64,000 bases of DNA from Persicimonas caeni (GCF_006517175.1 NZ_CP041186.1:2011001-2075000), one strand, 5' to 3'. Counted from the first letter of the stretch, positions 28,192 through 40,601 are shown. The notes: generated from the letters alone by a model not told the origin. A program made the numbers and translations.

Positions 28192-29211
28192 ATGAGGGTC
28201 CGCGCATCGACATGGCGCCGTATCGGCCTCGGGGTGGCCGTCGTCGGGTTGATCCTCGCGCTCACTGTCTCCGCACTGACGATCGCAATCATGTGGATGC
28301 CCGGGACATCCTACGACGGCCCGCTGCCCGAGCTCGACGAGCCGCAGCAACAACTCTCCACCAACCTGCGCACACACGTGACCGCCCTCGCCGCGAGCAT
28401 CGGCCCGCGCTATGCCGGCCGCCCCGAAAGTTACGCCCGCGCCGCCGACTACCTGCGCCAGCAACTCACCTTCATGGGATACACCTCCCGGGTGCAGACC
28501 TACGAGCACCGCGGCCAAACGTTCGAGAATATCGAGGTCGAGCTAGCGGGGCGCACCGCCCCCGACGAGATCGTGGTCGTCGGCGCGCACTACGACACCG
28601 CCGGGCGCACACCGGGCGCCGACGACAACGCCAGCGGCGTGGCCGGCGTGCTCGAGCTCGCGCGCCTGATGGCCGACAGCCGGCCCGGACGCACCGTCAG
28701 GTTCGTGCTGTTCGCCAACGAAGAAGCGCCCTACTTCCACACCGAGGCGATGGGAAGCTGGGTCTATGCGCGCCGAGCCCGCGAGCGCGGCGAGGAGATC
28801 GTGGTGATGTTGTCGTTGGAGATGCTCGGCTACTACTCCACCGAGCCGGACAGCCAGGAGTACCCGCCGATGCTGAGCATGTTCTATCCCGACCGCGGCG
28901 ACTTCATCGCCTTCGTGTCGTGCCTGCCGTACCGCGAGGCGGTGACCGACAGCATCGGGGCGTTTCGCGAACACGCCCAATTCCCCTCCGAGGGACTGGC
29001 CGCCCCGGCGTTCGTGCCCGGCGTGAGCCTGTCGGATCACTGGGCGTTTTGGCAGGAAGATTACCCGGCGGTCATGGTCACTGACACCGCGTTTTACCGC
29101 AATCCGCACTACCACATGGACACCGACACCCCCGACACCCTCGACTACACGCGCTTCGCGCTGGTCGTCGACGGCCTGCAGGCGGTGGTGGCGCGTTGGG
29201 CGGACGAATAG
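28192..29211 (+). CDS. M28 family metallopeptidase, membrane-anchored
   Basis: This protein of 339 aa has an N-terminal membrane segment (GLGVAVVGLILALTVSALTI) and a periplasm-facing M28 domain with ligands and catalytic residues in order: H of GAHYDT, D of PGADDNASG, the EE of FANEEAPYF, E of SLEMLGYYS, D of VTDTAFYRNPHYH, and a final H. It is probably a zinc aminopeptidase acting on exported peptides. The gene begins 37 bp after the tandem repeats. Confidence 0.9.
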   Translation: MRVRASTWRRIGLGVAVVGLILALTVSALTIAIMWMPGTSYDGPLPELDEPQQQLSTNLRTHVTALAASIGPRYAGRPESYARAADYLRQQLTFMGYTSRVQTYEHRGQTFENIEVELAGRTAPDEIVVVGAHYDTAGRTPGADDNASGVAGVLELARLMADSRPGRTVRFVLFANEEAPYFHTEAMGSWVYARRARERGEEIVVMLSLEMLGYYSTEPDSQEYPPMLSMFYPDRGDFIAFVSCLPYREAVTDSIGAFREHAQFPSEGLAAPAFVPGVSLSDHWAFWQEDYPAVMVTDTAFYRNPHYHMDTDTPDTLDYTRFALVVDGLQAVVARWADE

Positions 29212-29890
29212 CCTGGGGCCTGCGGCCGGGTCTTGGGGTCTTGGGGTCTTGGGGTCTCGGGTCGTGCGTCTTGGGTTGTCGGGCGATACGGGAAACCAGA
29301 AAAATTCGCCCCGTACGGCCCGCCACGACCCGATCTTGGCAAAAAGTACGCAACGATTTTCGATTTTTGCCGAAAACCGTAATGAGGGGTGGATGTATCG
29401 TGGCCACGAATTTCCCCACAAATTTGAAACGGGCGGGTGGGTCGTAGTCAGCGTTAACCCACCGCCAGGTGGCTGAGCCGGTGGGCTTGGTCTGCGGCGG
29501 AACGGTTTCCCGATCCGCAAAACAGAGCTTTCGTAACGAGCGTATCTTCGAGGAGATGTCGGCCTGTACCTCTTCGACGCGCTCGGCGGAGGCCGAGCCG
29601 GCAGCTTCGTCTTCGTGCAGTGGCGGGGTTGTCGGATTTGCCCGGTGCGGGTTCGTAGGAGCGTCGAAGTTAGCGGTGGCGTGAAGATGGGCCTGTGCCA
29701 TGGGAGTGCCGCAGCGACGTCGTTGTAGCTTGTAAGTCGTGGCGTCGGGTCAGGCATGCGTTCTGCGTGTGACCTGGCCGAGGTGGCTTCAAAACGGGGC
29801 GGGCTTTGCCCGTTAGCCGATCACAATCACAAGAAAATCCGCAGCGCCCATGCCGGCGAATTTCGTCGGTAGACGCATCGTTATGCCGTC
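29212..29890. other. Intergenic region without a supported gene
   Basis: The stretch starts with three direct GTCTTGGG units (about 29233-29258). A minus-strand frame (29701 leftward, MAQAHLHATANFDAPT...) and several plus frames are open, but none has family-like features or a convincing ribosome binding site. I see no RNA gene. Confidence 0.4.
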
Positions 29891-30032
29891 ATGGCGGGCG
29901 TGGGGAGGTCTAGTGGTGTCACCCCACTAGCTTCACAGGCTCATTCACCGGGCGGGATAAACCCGCCGGGGTCTTTCGGGCCGCCTGACCGACGCCGGGC
30001 GCCCCACTCGCAATGCCTGCGTTCGCGCCGTC

Positions 30033-30496
30033 CCGCTCGATCGACCCTCTCTCCAATTTCGCGACGCCGTTGCCCCGCTCGATCGATTGCCTTGCGAGGT
30101 CAGCAAGGCCATTGCCCCATTCGATCGACACCCTCGCAACTTTCGCGACACCGTTGCCCCGCCCGATCGACTGCCCTGCGAAGTCTGCAGGACCGTTGCC
30201 CCGCCCGATCGACTGCCCTGCGAAGTCTGCAGGACCGTTGCCCCGCCCGATCGACTGCCCTGCGAAGTCTGCAGGACCGTTGCCCCGCCCGATCGACTGC
30301 CCTGCGAAGTCTGCAGGACCGTTGCCCCGCTCGATCAACCCGCTCACAATTCTCGCGGTCGCCTCGCCCCGCTCGATCGACACCCTCGCAAAAACTGCAA
30401 GTGCATTGCCCCACTCGATCGACTGCCCTGCGAAGTCTGCAGGACCGTTGCCCCGTTCGATCGACCCGCTCACAATTTTCGCGAGCACGTTGCTCT
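30033..30496. repeat. About eleven tandem 42-bp repeats, open in several frames
   Basis: The unit is TTGCCCCGCTCGATCGACTG plus 22 variable bases; four consecutive units (about 30159-30326) are identical and the others vary. Each carries a TCGATCGA palindrome. The period is a multiple of three, so both strands read as 14-residue repeats (PLPRPIDCPAKSAG on plus, GQSIGRGNGPADFA on minus). Whether either is translated is unclear; a minus-strand frame spans 29919-30488. From 30497 to 30639 there are further CATCCGCG-type short repeats. Confidence 0.8.
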
Positions 30497-30639
30497 AGCC
30501 CGAACCCAATGAATGACTGGACAGAGATGAGCACGAATGGGGGTGATGACGGGCGGATGCGGTCGGCATGGCAATGGAGGCATCCGCGATTAGCGCCATC
30601 CGCGCCATCACCTCATCAGCACATCCGCGCCATCCACCA

Positions 30640-32124
30640 CTAGCCCAAGATCATCCGCGTAACGCGCTTGCGCACGTTATCGACCTCGTCGAGCACGTCG
30701 AGCACGCGGTCGCCGTAGCGGCCGACGAGCTGCAGCATCCAGTCGGAGTCCTCGTCGCCGGTGATGGAGCCCAGGTCAGGCTCGGCGGCGTTCTTGCCGT
30801 ACATCTCTTCCATGACCTTGCGCACGCTCATCTTGACCGCCGAGCGCACCGGGATCTTGGCCATCATGCCGTACATCGCCGCGTCGCCCTCGCTGGAGAG
30901 TTCGGGGTGGGCGCGCACGTGCTCGACGGCCTCTTCGAGGTCGGCCAGAAACTCGCCGATGACCGAGGCGTTGTGGGCGTTGACCGTGCAGTGCAGACTG
31001 GCCGGCTTTTGTTGGCGGTCGAACGCCCAGCCGCGCTCCTGGAGTTGGTCGGCCAAGGCGTAGGTGTCGACGCCCGGGTCCTTGGAGCGAAAGCAGACCA
31101 CCGTGGCGTGCTTGCTGCCCAAGATCTCGAGGGCGTCGAGCGCCTCGATCCCTTCGACGAGCTCGCCTTTGGCGTCCATCGCGCCCTTGGCGAGTTCCAT
31201 ATAGCCGTCTTCGCCGAGCGAGCGCATCGCCGCCCAGGCCGCTGCGATGGCGCCGCCGGGGCGCGTGCCCGCCATTGTCGGCGAGGCGTAGATGCCGCCG
31301 GGGAACTCGGTTTCGACGAAGAATTGGTGCTTCAGGTAGCTCATGTCGCGGTACAACACGACCGAGGCGCCCTTGGCGGCGTAGCCGTATTTATGCACGT
31401 CGGCCGACATCGAGGTGACGCCGTCGATGCGAAAGTCGAAGACGGGCACGTCGTAGCCGAGCTTTTCGACCCACGGCAGCATGAACCCGCCGAAGCAGGC
31501 GTCGACGTGAAAGGGCACGCCTTTTTTGCGGGTGATCTGGGCGATCTCCTCGATGGGATCGACCATGCCGTGCGGGTATTGCGGGGCGCTGGCGGCCACG
31601 AGCATCGTGCGCGGGCCGATCGCCTTTTCGAGCGCGTCGACGTCGACGCGGTAGTCCTCGTCGAGCTCGACGTAGCGCATCTTGGCGCCAAAGTAGTGCG
31701 CCGCCTTGGAGAACGCCGGGTGGATCGTGCGCGGGGCGACGATCTCGGGGCGCATCGGCCACTTTTGCAAAAAGCCCGCGCGCTCGCGCGCCGCCTTGAC
31801 GGCCATCAGGATCGACTCGGTGCCCCCCGAGGTCATCGTGCCCACGACCTCCTCGTCGCCGTGGAGCATGCCCGCGGTCATGCGTACGACCTCGGCCTCC
31901 ATGCGCTTGAGGCTCTTGAACGCCATCGGGTTGAGCCCATTGGCGCTCATGAACATCGTGTACGCCTCTTTGAGCAGGTCGTAATGCTCCTCGCCGGCGT
32001 AATAGACCAGGCTCCAGGTCCGCCCCGCCTTCCAGTCGGCGTCGCCTTCACGGTATCCGCGCATCGCCTCGAGAATGTCGTCCTTGGCGATGCCCTCTTC
32101 TGGGATGTTCACCGAGTCGCTCAT
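30640..32124 (-). CDS. PLP-dependent decarboxylase/sphingosine-1-phosphate lyase-like
   Basis: This protein of 494 aa belongs to the group II decarboxylase fold type I family. It has TSGGTESILMAVKAARE (phosphate-binding), a HVDACFGGFMLPW segment (the Asp that binds the pyridine nitrogen), and SADVHKYGYAAKGASV carrying the Schiff-base Lys. These motifs and FVETEFPGGIYASPTMAGTRPGG are closest to sphingosine-1-phosphate lyases rather than glutamate decarboxylases. It may cleave phosphorylated sphingoid bases to an aldehyde and phosphoethanolamine. GAGGAG precedes the ATG at 32124. Confidence 0.85.
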   Translation of the reverse strand: MSDSVNIPEEGIAKDDILEAMRGYREGDADWKAGRTWSLVYYAGEEHYDLLKEAYTMFMSANGLNPMAFKSLKRMEAEVVRMTAGMLHGDEEVVGTMTSGGTESILMAVKAARERAGFLQKWPMRPEIVAPRTIHPAFSKAAHYFGAKMRYVELDEDYRVDVDALEKAIGPRTMLVAASAPQYPHGMVDPIEEIAQITRKKGVPFHVDACFGGFMLPWVEKLGYDVPVFDFRIDGVTSMSADVHKYGYAAKGASVVLYRDMSYLKHQFFVETEFPGGIYASPTMAGTRPGGAIAAAWAAMRSLGEDGYMELAKGAMDAKGELVEGIEALDALEILGSKHATVVCFRSKDPGVDTYALADQLQERGWAFDRQQKPASLHCTVNAHNASVIGEFLADLEEAVEHVRAHPELSSEGDAAMYGMMAKIPVRSAVKMSVRKVMEEMYGKNAAEPDLGSITGDEDSDWMLQLVGRYGDRVLDVLDEVDNVRKRVTRMILG

Positions 32125-32310
32125 GAGTTCTCCTCGTAAGTTGTAGTCTCTGTACGCCCCCAATCTCGTACGTCTCCCTTCGCTTTGCAACCATCGTTTG
32201 ACCGAGCGGTTAAACACGTGCGTTGTAGCGTCATTCGAAGCTGGCGTGTAAAGCTTGCGTGCAGTAAGCTGGCCGCATCGCCAGACTCCAACGATCAATC
32301 GAGGTGCCCC

Positions 32311-33228
32311 ATGCGCTCTTTTTCCCCGGCAGCACGCACCGTGCTCCTGACCGCTTCGCTACTGCTCGCCAGTCTATCGTTCGCCGCCACGGCCGCCGCT
32401 CAAGAGAAGGTGCCCGAAAAGGCGCCCACCCCCGAGGTGGTCGAGGAGAAGCCGGACAAAGAGGGCAATCACCTGCACGTCCATTCGGCGTTCGCGCTGC
32501 GCGCCATCCCCATCGGCACCCAGCTCGCGCTCGACGCCGGCTACCACATCAAGCTGTTCGACTCCGAGTCGCTGCTGCTCAAGAACACCTACGTCGAGCT
32601 GGGCGCGGCCACCAACTCGAGCCCGTCGAACTTCTGGGGCGGCGCGTATGTCGAGGCGGTGCCGCTGGCGGTGCTCAAGCTTCGGCTGCAGGCGCAGTCG
32701 CTGCACTATTTCGGCACCTTCGGCTACCTGCACTACCCCGACGATCCGACCAACCCCGATTGGTCGACCGACGTCATCGGCGGCGACCCCGGCGAGGGCA
32801 ACCCCGCCTCGGGCCTGCTATTGGACGCGACCGCACAGCTGCAGGCCAAGGTGGGCAACGTCGTGGCGATGGTGCCGTTCAAGTACCGCTACATCGACAT
32901 GGACGTCGAGCAGGACTATTACGAGTCGACCTTCGACTTTCTGCTCGCCCCCACCGATCAGATGTGGATGATCCAGCCGATGCTCGCCTACGTCTTCACC
33001 TTCGACGACTCCTGGCTGCTGACCGGCCTTCGCTGGGAGCACGCCGAGACGATCGAGACCGACCTGTCGCGCGATATGCCCACCCTGCTGGGCATGTGGA
33101 AGCTTCCGGGCATGCTCGCCGGCGGCGAGATGAAGCTCGTGGGACTGGGCGGCTACTGGTTCAGCCATCCCAACCGCGAGGGCACGATCTACCTGGCCAG
33201 CCAATTCGCCGTCGACTGGAAGTACTGA
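32311..33228 (+). CDS. Predicted outer-membrane beta-barrel protein
   Basis: This protein of 305 aa has a clear signal peptide (TVLLTASLLLASLSFAATAAAQ) followed by a charged linker. The body is rich in alternating aromatic strands (LKNTYVELGAATNSS, WGGAYVEAVPLAVLKLRLQA, VAMVPFKYRYIDMD, FTFDDSWLLTGLRWEH) and ends in ...YLASQFAVDWKY, a terminal aromatic of the kind used for barrel assembly. No family is recognised. It is divergent from the PLP lyase gene and precedes the DUF819 gene by 6 bp, so those two are one operon. Confidence 0.65.
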   Translation: MRSFSPAARTVLLTASLLLASLSFAATAAAQEKVPEKAPTPEVVEEKPDKEGNHLHVHSAFALRAIPIGTQLALDAGYHIKLFDSESLLLKNTYVELGAATNSSPSNFWGGAYVEAVPLAVLKLRLQAQSLHYFGTFGYLHYPDDPTNPDWSTDVIGGDPGEGNPASGLLLDATAQLQAKVGNVVAMVPFKYRYIDMDVEQDYYESTFDFLLAPTDQMWMIQPMLAYVFTFDDSWLLTGLRWEHAETIETDLSRDMPTLLGMWKLPGMLAGGEMKLVGLGGYWFSHPNREGTIYLASQFAVDWKY

Positions 33229-33234
33229 GTCCCC

Positions 33235-34371
33235 ATGCTCTCGATTGCCCTACAGATCCTCTACTTCGTGGCCATCCCGTTGGTGGCCATCGAATTGGCC
33301 AAGCGCTACCGGCTCTTCGAGGTCTTGAATCCGGTGGTGTTCTGCTACCTCGCCGGCATCGCGCTGGTGAATAGCCCGGTCTTCGAGGTGCACGCCGAGA
33401 CGGCCAAGATCGCCACCGAGGCGTCCATCCCGCTGGCCATCCCCCTGGTGCTCTTCTCGAGTGACTTCCGTGCTTGGCTCTCCCAGAGCCGCCCGGCGGT
33501 GATCTCGTTTGTCTGCACGGTCGTCGCGGTGCTCGCCTCGTCGTTTCTGACGGCGCAGTTTTTCAGTGATTTGGTCGCAGAGTCTTGGAAGGTTTCGGGT
33601 ATGCTCATGGGCGTCTACTCCGGCGGCACACCCAACCTGATGAGCATCGGCATGGCGCTCGACGCCAAGCCGGAGACCTTCGCGCTGCTGAACGCGGCCG
33701 ACCTGGTCGTGGGCGGCGTCTATCTGCTCTTCTTGCTCACCGTCGCCAAGCCGATCCTCAAGCACGTCTTTCCGGCCTACAAGCCGACCGACGAGCAACA
33801 GCAGGCCGAGCCGATTGCTCCCGAAGACGACGCGCCGCTGGACCTGAAGGCAGCCTGGCCGCAGATGCTCGCCGGATTGGGTCTGAGCGTTTTGGCGCTA
33901 GCAATCAGCGCCGGCGCCACGTTGCTCGTCGCCGGCGAGCTCGCCGTCGCCGGCATCTTCCTTGGCATCACCACCGCGGGCATCCTGGGCTCGATGTGGC
34001 CGAAGGTGCGCAACCTCGAGGGGAGCTACGAGCTCGGCAACTACCTCATCCTGGTCTTCTGCGTAGCCATGGGCGCGCGAACCGACATCGGCGCGCTGAT
34101 GTCCTCGGGCTCGTCGATGCTCGTCTACACGGTGGTCGTCATCTCCGGCGCCATTGCCCTGCACTTCGTGCTCGCCCGCCTCTTCCGCGTCGACGTCGAC
34201 ACCCTGCTCATCACCTCGACCGCCGCGGTCTACGGCCCGGCGTTCGTCGGCCCTATCGCCGAGGCGATCGACAACCGGCAAGTCATCTTGTCGGGGCTCA
34301 CGGCCGGCATCGTCGGCTACGCGGTGGGGAATTATCTGGGGTTGGCGTTGGCGTATATGTTGGCGCCGTAG
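33235..34371 (+). CDS. DUF819 (YjcL-like) membrane protein
   Basis: This protein of 378 aa has about ten membrane segments and DUF819 signatures: PLVLFSSDFRAWL, GVYSGGTPNLMSIGMAL, LVFCVAMGARTDIGAL and TSTAAVYGPAFVGPIAEAIDN. The family is related to transporter folds, but no substrate is established. It is co-directional with the preceding outer-membrane gene and overlaps no other gene. Downstream is a single copy of the 30-bp repeat unit from 28 kb. Confidence 0.85.
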   Translation: MLSIALQILYFVAIPLVAIELAKRYRLFEVLNPVVFCYLAGIALVNSPVFEVHAETAKIATEASIPLAIPLVLFSSDFRAWLSQSRPAVISFVCTVVAVLASSFLTAQFFSDLVAESWKVSGMLMGVYSGGTPNLMSIGMALDAKPETFALLNAADLVVGGVYLLFLLTVAKPILKHVFPAYKPTDEQQQAEPIAPEDDAPLDLKAAWPQMLAGLGLSVLALAISAGATLLVAGELAVAGIFLGITTAGILGSMWPKVRNLEGSYELGNYLILVFCVAMGARTDIGALMSSGSSMLVYTVVVISGAIALHFVLARLFRVDVDTLLITSTAAVYGPAFVGPIAEAIDNRQVILSGLTAGIVGYAVGNYLGLALAYMLAP

Positions 34372-34412
34372 CTTCATTTTCGGTGCGGGGGCCTCTTGCC
34401 CTCGATTCGACC

Positions 34413-37106
<2,694 letters not shown>

Positions 37107-37173
37107 TCTGGCGGTGCTTTGCTACGTTATGCACGTCAATCGCAGAACGGACAACCAACGCTGGAGGTTTTCG

Positions 37174-37887
37174 ATGAGTTCGACCCTCAATAACGCCCAC
37201 AGTTTTCTCGTCTCGGTCGCCCGCGGAGGCCGCGGCTTGATGGTCACCCCGCACGCGCTGGCCAACCCGCCGCGGCCCGAAGAGCCGATCGAGCTGTACC
37301 ACTTCGAGGCGTGCCCGTTTTGCCGCAAGGTGCGCGAGGTCTTGAGCGAGCTCGACCTGGAGTACGTCTCGCGCCCCTGTACCAAGGGTGAGGGCGAAAA
37401 CCGCGCCTTCGTGCGCTCGAAGGGCGGCAAAGAGCAGTTCCCGTTTCTGGTCGACCCGAATACCGGCGCCGAGATGTTCGAGTCGGAGGACATCATCGAC
37501 TACCTCGCCCAGACCTACGGCGGCGGGCGCAGCACGCTGGGCAAGCTCGCCTCGCCCATCAACACGGCCACGGCGGTCGCCGCCGGGCTGTTGCGCCACC
37601 GCGGCGCGCGCCTTCGCCGCGGGGCCAACGATCAGCCCAAGCCCGACGAGATGCTCGTCCTCTACAACTTCGAGGCCTCCCCGTATTGCCGCAAGGTGCG
37701 CGAGACGCTCGACGAGCTCGGCCTGGACGCGCTGGTCAAGAACGTCGCCAAGAAAAGCAAGCGCCGCCCCGAACTCGTCGAACGGGGCGGCAAAATGCTT
37801 GTTCCTTACCTGGCCGATCCTAACACCGGCCAAGAGATGTACGAGTCAGACGACATCGTCGCCTACCTCGAAGAGACGTACGGCTGA
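37174..37887 (+). CDS. Tandem glutaredoxin/GST N-terminal domain protein
   Basis: This protein of 237 aa contains two consecutive thioredoxin-fold GST_N/glutaredoxin modules. The first begins IELYHFEACPFCRKVREVLSELDL with a CPFC active site; the second, LVLYNFEASPYCRKVRETLDELGL, keeps only the second Cys (SPYC). Each ends with a P(F/Y)L.DPNTG.EM(F/Y)ES(E/D)DI cis-Pro and glutathione-binding segment. No all-alpha GST C-domain is present. GGAGG lies just before ATG 37174. It is probably a glutathione-dependent reductase, fitting the gshB gene at 61.8 kb. Confidence 0.85.
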   Translation: MSSTLNNAHSFLVSVARGGRGLMVTPHALANPPRPEEPIELYHFEACPFCRKVREVLSELDLEYVSRPCTKGEGENRAFVRSKGGKEQFPFLVDPNTGAEMFESEDIIDYLAQTYGGGRSTLGKLASPINTATAVAAGLLRHRGARLRRGANDQPKPDEMLVLYNFEASPYCRKVRETLDELGLDALVKNVAKKSKRRPELVERGGKMLVPYLADPNTGQEMYESDDIVAYLEETYG

Positions 37888-37890
37888 GCG

Positions 37891-37923
37891 ATCGGAGGCA
37901 GGGTTGGAAGCCCTGCCTCCGAT
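37891..37923. terminator. Bidirectional terminator between convergent genes
   Basis: A perfect 13-bp stem (ATCGGAGGCAGGG/CCCTGCCTCCGAT) with a 7-base loop lies between the convergent GST-like and MBL genes. No strong T-run. Confidence 0.65.
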
Positions 37924-37933
37924 GGGCTGCAGT

Positions 37934-38833
37934 TTAGACCTCCTCGAGCTCCGTCTCGCCTTCGTCGCGCTGGGGCTTGAAGACGTTGATGGGGATGCGC
38001 AGGTAGCGCACCTCGTTGGCGTGCGGCTCGGGGAGCTTACCGGCGTCGACGTTGACCTGCACGCTCTGGAAGAGAAGCTTGGGCGCGTCGAGCGTGGCGT
38101 CACGCTCGGTGCGGAACTTGACGAACTCCTCTTTGGAGCGGCCTTCGGGCAGTTGGACGTTGTTGGCCTTCTGCTCGGCGATGGTCGACTCCCACTTCAC
38201 CTCGCGACCGCCGGGCTGGTAGTCGTGGCCCACGAACACGCGGGTGTCGTCGGGAAGCTCGTACAGCTTCTGGATCGAGTCGTACAGATCTTCGGCGCTG
38301 CCGCCCGGGAAGTCGCAGCGACCGGTGCCCATGTCGGGCATAAACATCGCGTCGCCGGTGAAGACGGCGTCGTCGATCTTGTAGGTCGCGCACGCCGGGG
38401 TGTGGCCCGGGGTGTAGATCGTGTCGATCTCGATGGTACCGGCCTTCAGCGTCTCGCCCTCTTCGAGGAGCAGGTCGAACTGACGGCCGTCGGTGGCGAA
38501 GTCTTCGGGCAGGTCGAACACGCCCTTGAAGACTTCTTGGACGTCGGTGATGCGCTTGCCGATGCCGATCTTGGCCTCGGGGAAGGCATCCTTGATGATC
38601 TGGGAGCCGGAGAGGTGATCGGCGTGAGCGTGGGTCTCCAGGATATAGTGGAGGTTGAGCTCTTTGCCTTTGACAAAGTCAATCACTTCTTCAGCGGACT
38701 CGGTCCAGGTCTTGGATGCCTGCGGCTCGTAGTCGAGCACGGGGTCGATGACCACGGCGTCGCGCGTCTCGGCGTCCCAAACAACGTAGGTGAAGGTCCA
38801 GGTGCGATCGTCAAAGAAAGATTTGATTTCCAT
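37934..38833 (-). CDS. Persulfide dioxygenase-like metallo-beta-lactamase fold protein (Blh/ETHE1 type)
   Basis: This protein of 299 aa has the MBL ligand set: [16 protein letters not shown], and [21 protein letters not shown] with the bridging Asp, then [13 protein letters not shown]. The GTGRCDF stretch marks the ETHE1/Blh persulfide dioxygenase group, which oxidises glutathione persulfide to sulfite with one iron. It is first in a minus-strand direction ahead of nothing, but lies 106 bp from the rhodanese gene upstream. The pair matches known sulfide detoxification loci. An ATTCC-N6-GGAAT inverted repeat lies just before the start. Confidence 0.85.
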   Translation of the reverse strand: MEIKSFFDDRTWTFTYVVWDAETRDAVVIDPVLDYEPQASKTWTESAEEVIDFVKGKELNLHYILETHAHADHLSGSQIIKDAFPEAKIGIGKRITDVQEVFKGVFDLPEDFATDGRQFDLLLEEGETLKAGTIEIDTIYTPGHTPACATYKIDDAVFTGDAMFMPDMGTGRCDFPGGSAEDLYDSIQKLYELPDDTRVFVGHDYQPGGREVKWESTIAEQKANNVQLPEGRSKEEFVKFRTERDATLDAPKLLFQSVQVNVDAGKLPEPHANEVRYLRIPINVFKPQRDEGETELEEV

Positions 38834-38939
38834 GGTTGGTTCTCCGATTCCTTAAGTTGGAATGAGTGCTTTCAGTTCAAAGACAGCACGATGTTAACGT
38901 TATTGGCTGTTCCTTTTCGACTCTTCGTCGAGCGGTCGA

Positions 38940-39311
38940 CTACAGGTTCCGGACGACCGGACGCCCCTCGTCGTTCCACTTGAGCATGCCGCCGGCCATC
39001 GAGGCCACGCGGGTAAATCCATTGGTCTCGAGCGAGCGCGCTGCGCGGCCCGAGCGACCACCACTTCGGCAAAGTACGACAATCTTATCGCCCAAGTTCC
39101 ATTTTTTCGAGGCCTCCCACACGTCGCCCAGGGGCACGTGCTCGATGCCTGCGATATGTCCCAAGGAGCCTTCGAGCTCGTCGCGCTCACGCACGTCGAT
39201 GACGCGCACCTCGTCGAAATGATCGGCGACCCAATCGGTCTCGACTTCGGGGATGCCGGCGCGGTTGGTGATGTCGGCCCACTGGGCCTCTTTGGTATTG
39301 CTTTGTGCCAT
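38940..39311 (-). CDS. Single-domain rhodanese
   Basis: This protein of 123 aa has a rhodanese fold with the active-site loop CRSGGRSGRAA (catalytic Cys followed by the persulfide-binding loop), plus the family elements VIDVRERDEL and HIAGIEHVPLG. It probably transfers sulfane sulfur, for example from thiosulfate or glutathione persulfide, and works with the adjacent dioxygenase and YeeE/YedE genes. ATG 39311 has AGGAG upstream. An upstream in-frame ATG at 39353 is less likely. Confidence 0.9.
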   Translation of the reverse strand: MAQSNTKEAQWADITNRAGIPEVETDWVADHFDEVRVIDVRERDELEGSLGHIAGIEHVPLGDVWEASKKWNLGDKIVVLCRSGGRSGRAARSLETNGFTRVASMAGGMLKWNDEGRPVVRNL

Positions 39312-39524
39312 CGTCTTTCTCCTGGTCACCGAGTTCTTAGTAACGTCCTTCAACTGTTAATGTTTTAGTCTTCGGGGACGCGCCTCACTCGGAGGAGTCA
39401 TCCGTGTTCGTTTATGAGTACTGCATGGGGCGTGCCAACTTTTCGACCCCGTCCAGAAGGCCTTCTGGAGGCCTTGTTACGCGGGTTGTGGCAGCGGCGT
39501 CACACTTTGTTTCGACACGTTGCA

Positions 39525-39573
39525 CTGTCTCGAAACAGGGAAATAACGGGGTGCACGGTCGCCCGTGCACCCC
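39525..39573. terminator. GC hairpin after the yeeE/yedE pair
   Basis: GGGGTGCACGG and CCGTGCACCCC (39548-39573) form an 11-bp stem with a 4-base loop; in minus-strand RNA it follows the YedE-like stop and is trailed by GTTATTT, so it may terminate that operon. A CTGTCTCGAAACAG imperfect palindrome lies at its left. The remaining 39354-39620 holds a CCAGAAGGCCTTCTGG palindrome and no gene. Confidence 0.5.
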
Positions 39574-39621
39574 GCCGGGCCAGGCCCCACCCGACCATCG
39601 GGCAGGGCACACTCGGTAACC

Positions 39622-40116
39622 TTAGTTCTCCGAAGGCACCTGCACGCGGGCGCCGACCAAATCAGGGTTCTGCTCGGGCTCCTGAGGCTTGGAGCGCTTG
39701 TTGAGCACCACCTTATCGAAGGCGCCGAACAGGAACATCCCACCGATCATGGCGATGACGAAGACCACCGCCGGGGTGCTCAGGGTCGCCGCGGCCGTCA
39801 GGCCCGGACCCGGGCAGTAGCCGGCCAGACCCCAGCCGACGCCGAAGGTGGCGCCGCCGGCGATCAACCTCCAGTCGAGGTCGGTACGCGTGGGCAGGTG
39901 AAACTTCGCCTCCATGAGCGGGCGCTTCTTCTTGACGATCAGGCGGTACAGCACCGAGTAGGCGACGACCGCCCCGCCCATCACGAAGGCCAGGCTCGGG
40001 TCCCAGTCGCCGGCGAAGTCGAGGAAGCCCACGACTTTGCCAGGTTGAGTCATGCCCCCGACGACAAGGCCGAGCGCGAAGAGCAGTCCAGATCCAAAAG
40101 ACACGAGGTATTTCAT
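39622..40116 (-). CDS. YeeE/YedE family (DUF6691) membrane protein
   Basis: This protein of 164 aa has four membrane segments. [19 protein letters not shown] contains the conserved Cys-containing half-motif of YeeE/YedE transporters. In split systems this half pairs with the protein encoded just upstream (40113-40544), and together they correspond to one full-length YeeE-type sulfur (thiosulfate) transporter. GGAGGTGCGGT precedes ATG 40116, which overlaps the upstream stop (ATGA), so the two are translationally coupled. Confidence 0.85.
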   Translation of the reverse strand: MKYLVSFGSGLLFALGLVVGGMTQPGKVVGFLDFAGDWDPSLAFVMGGAVVAYSVLYRLIVKKKRPLMEAKFHLPTRTDLDWRLIAGGATFGVGWGLAGYCPGPGLTAAATLSTPAVVFVIAMIGGMFLFGAFDKVVLNKRSKPQEPEQNPDLVGARVQVPSEN

Positions 40117-40544
40117 ACCGCACCTCCAAGCAGGTGATTCACAATGAAGACGGTGATAGCGCCAGCGGTCATGAACGAAGCAGTGGCGACAAACGAGCGG
40201 GCCGACAGGCGGCTCATACCGCACACGCCGTGGCCGCTGGTGCAGCCGTTACCCAGCCGGGTACCGAAGCCGACCAACAAGCCGGCGGCGGCCACGGCGA
40301 CAAGCGAGCGGTCGATGCTGACCGCGAACAATTCAGGCGTCATGAACACCAGGGCGGCGCCGCCGGCGAGCAGTCCGCCGATGAAGGCGGCGCGCCAGGC
40401 GAATTCGCCCTTTTTGGGCTGCAGCACCCCGCGAAAGATGCCGCTGATGCCGGCGATGCGGCCGTGAAAGAGCAGCATCAGGGCTGCCGACAGGCCGATA
40501 AGCAAGCCTCCGATAGTCGAGGCGATGGGTGTGAAGTTTTCCAT
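40113..40544 (-). CDS. YeeE/YedE family membrane protein
   Basis: This protein of 143 aa has four membrane segments and the YeeE signature [26 protein letters not shown] with two conserved cysteines used to pass thiosulfate-type sulfur. It is coupled to the DUF6691 partner downstream. Location between rhodanese/persulfide dioxygenase genes and SulP supports a sulfur import role. The start at 40544 has AGGAAGATAG upstream. Confidence 0.9.
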   Translation of the reverse strand: MENFTPIASTIGGLLIGLSAALMLLFHGRIAGISGIFRGVLQPKKGEFAWRAAFIGGLLAGGAALVFMTPELFAVSIDRSLVAVAAAGLLVGFGTRLGNGCTSGHGVCGMSRLSARSFVATASFMTAGAITVFIVNHLLGGAV

Positions 40545-40601
40545 TTCTATCTTCCTCCTATGCCGAAATCGGGCACAAACAGTGAAGTGTCTTATGTCGA
40601 G

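Noticed and set aside
29078-29701. Minus-strand 207-codon frame as a gene
   Set aside because: It overlaps the M28 peptidase 3' end, lacks family features, and contains repeat-derived RPQDPKTPRP runs.
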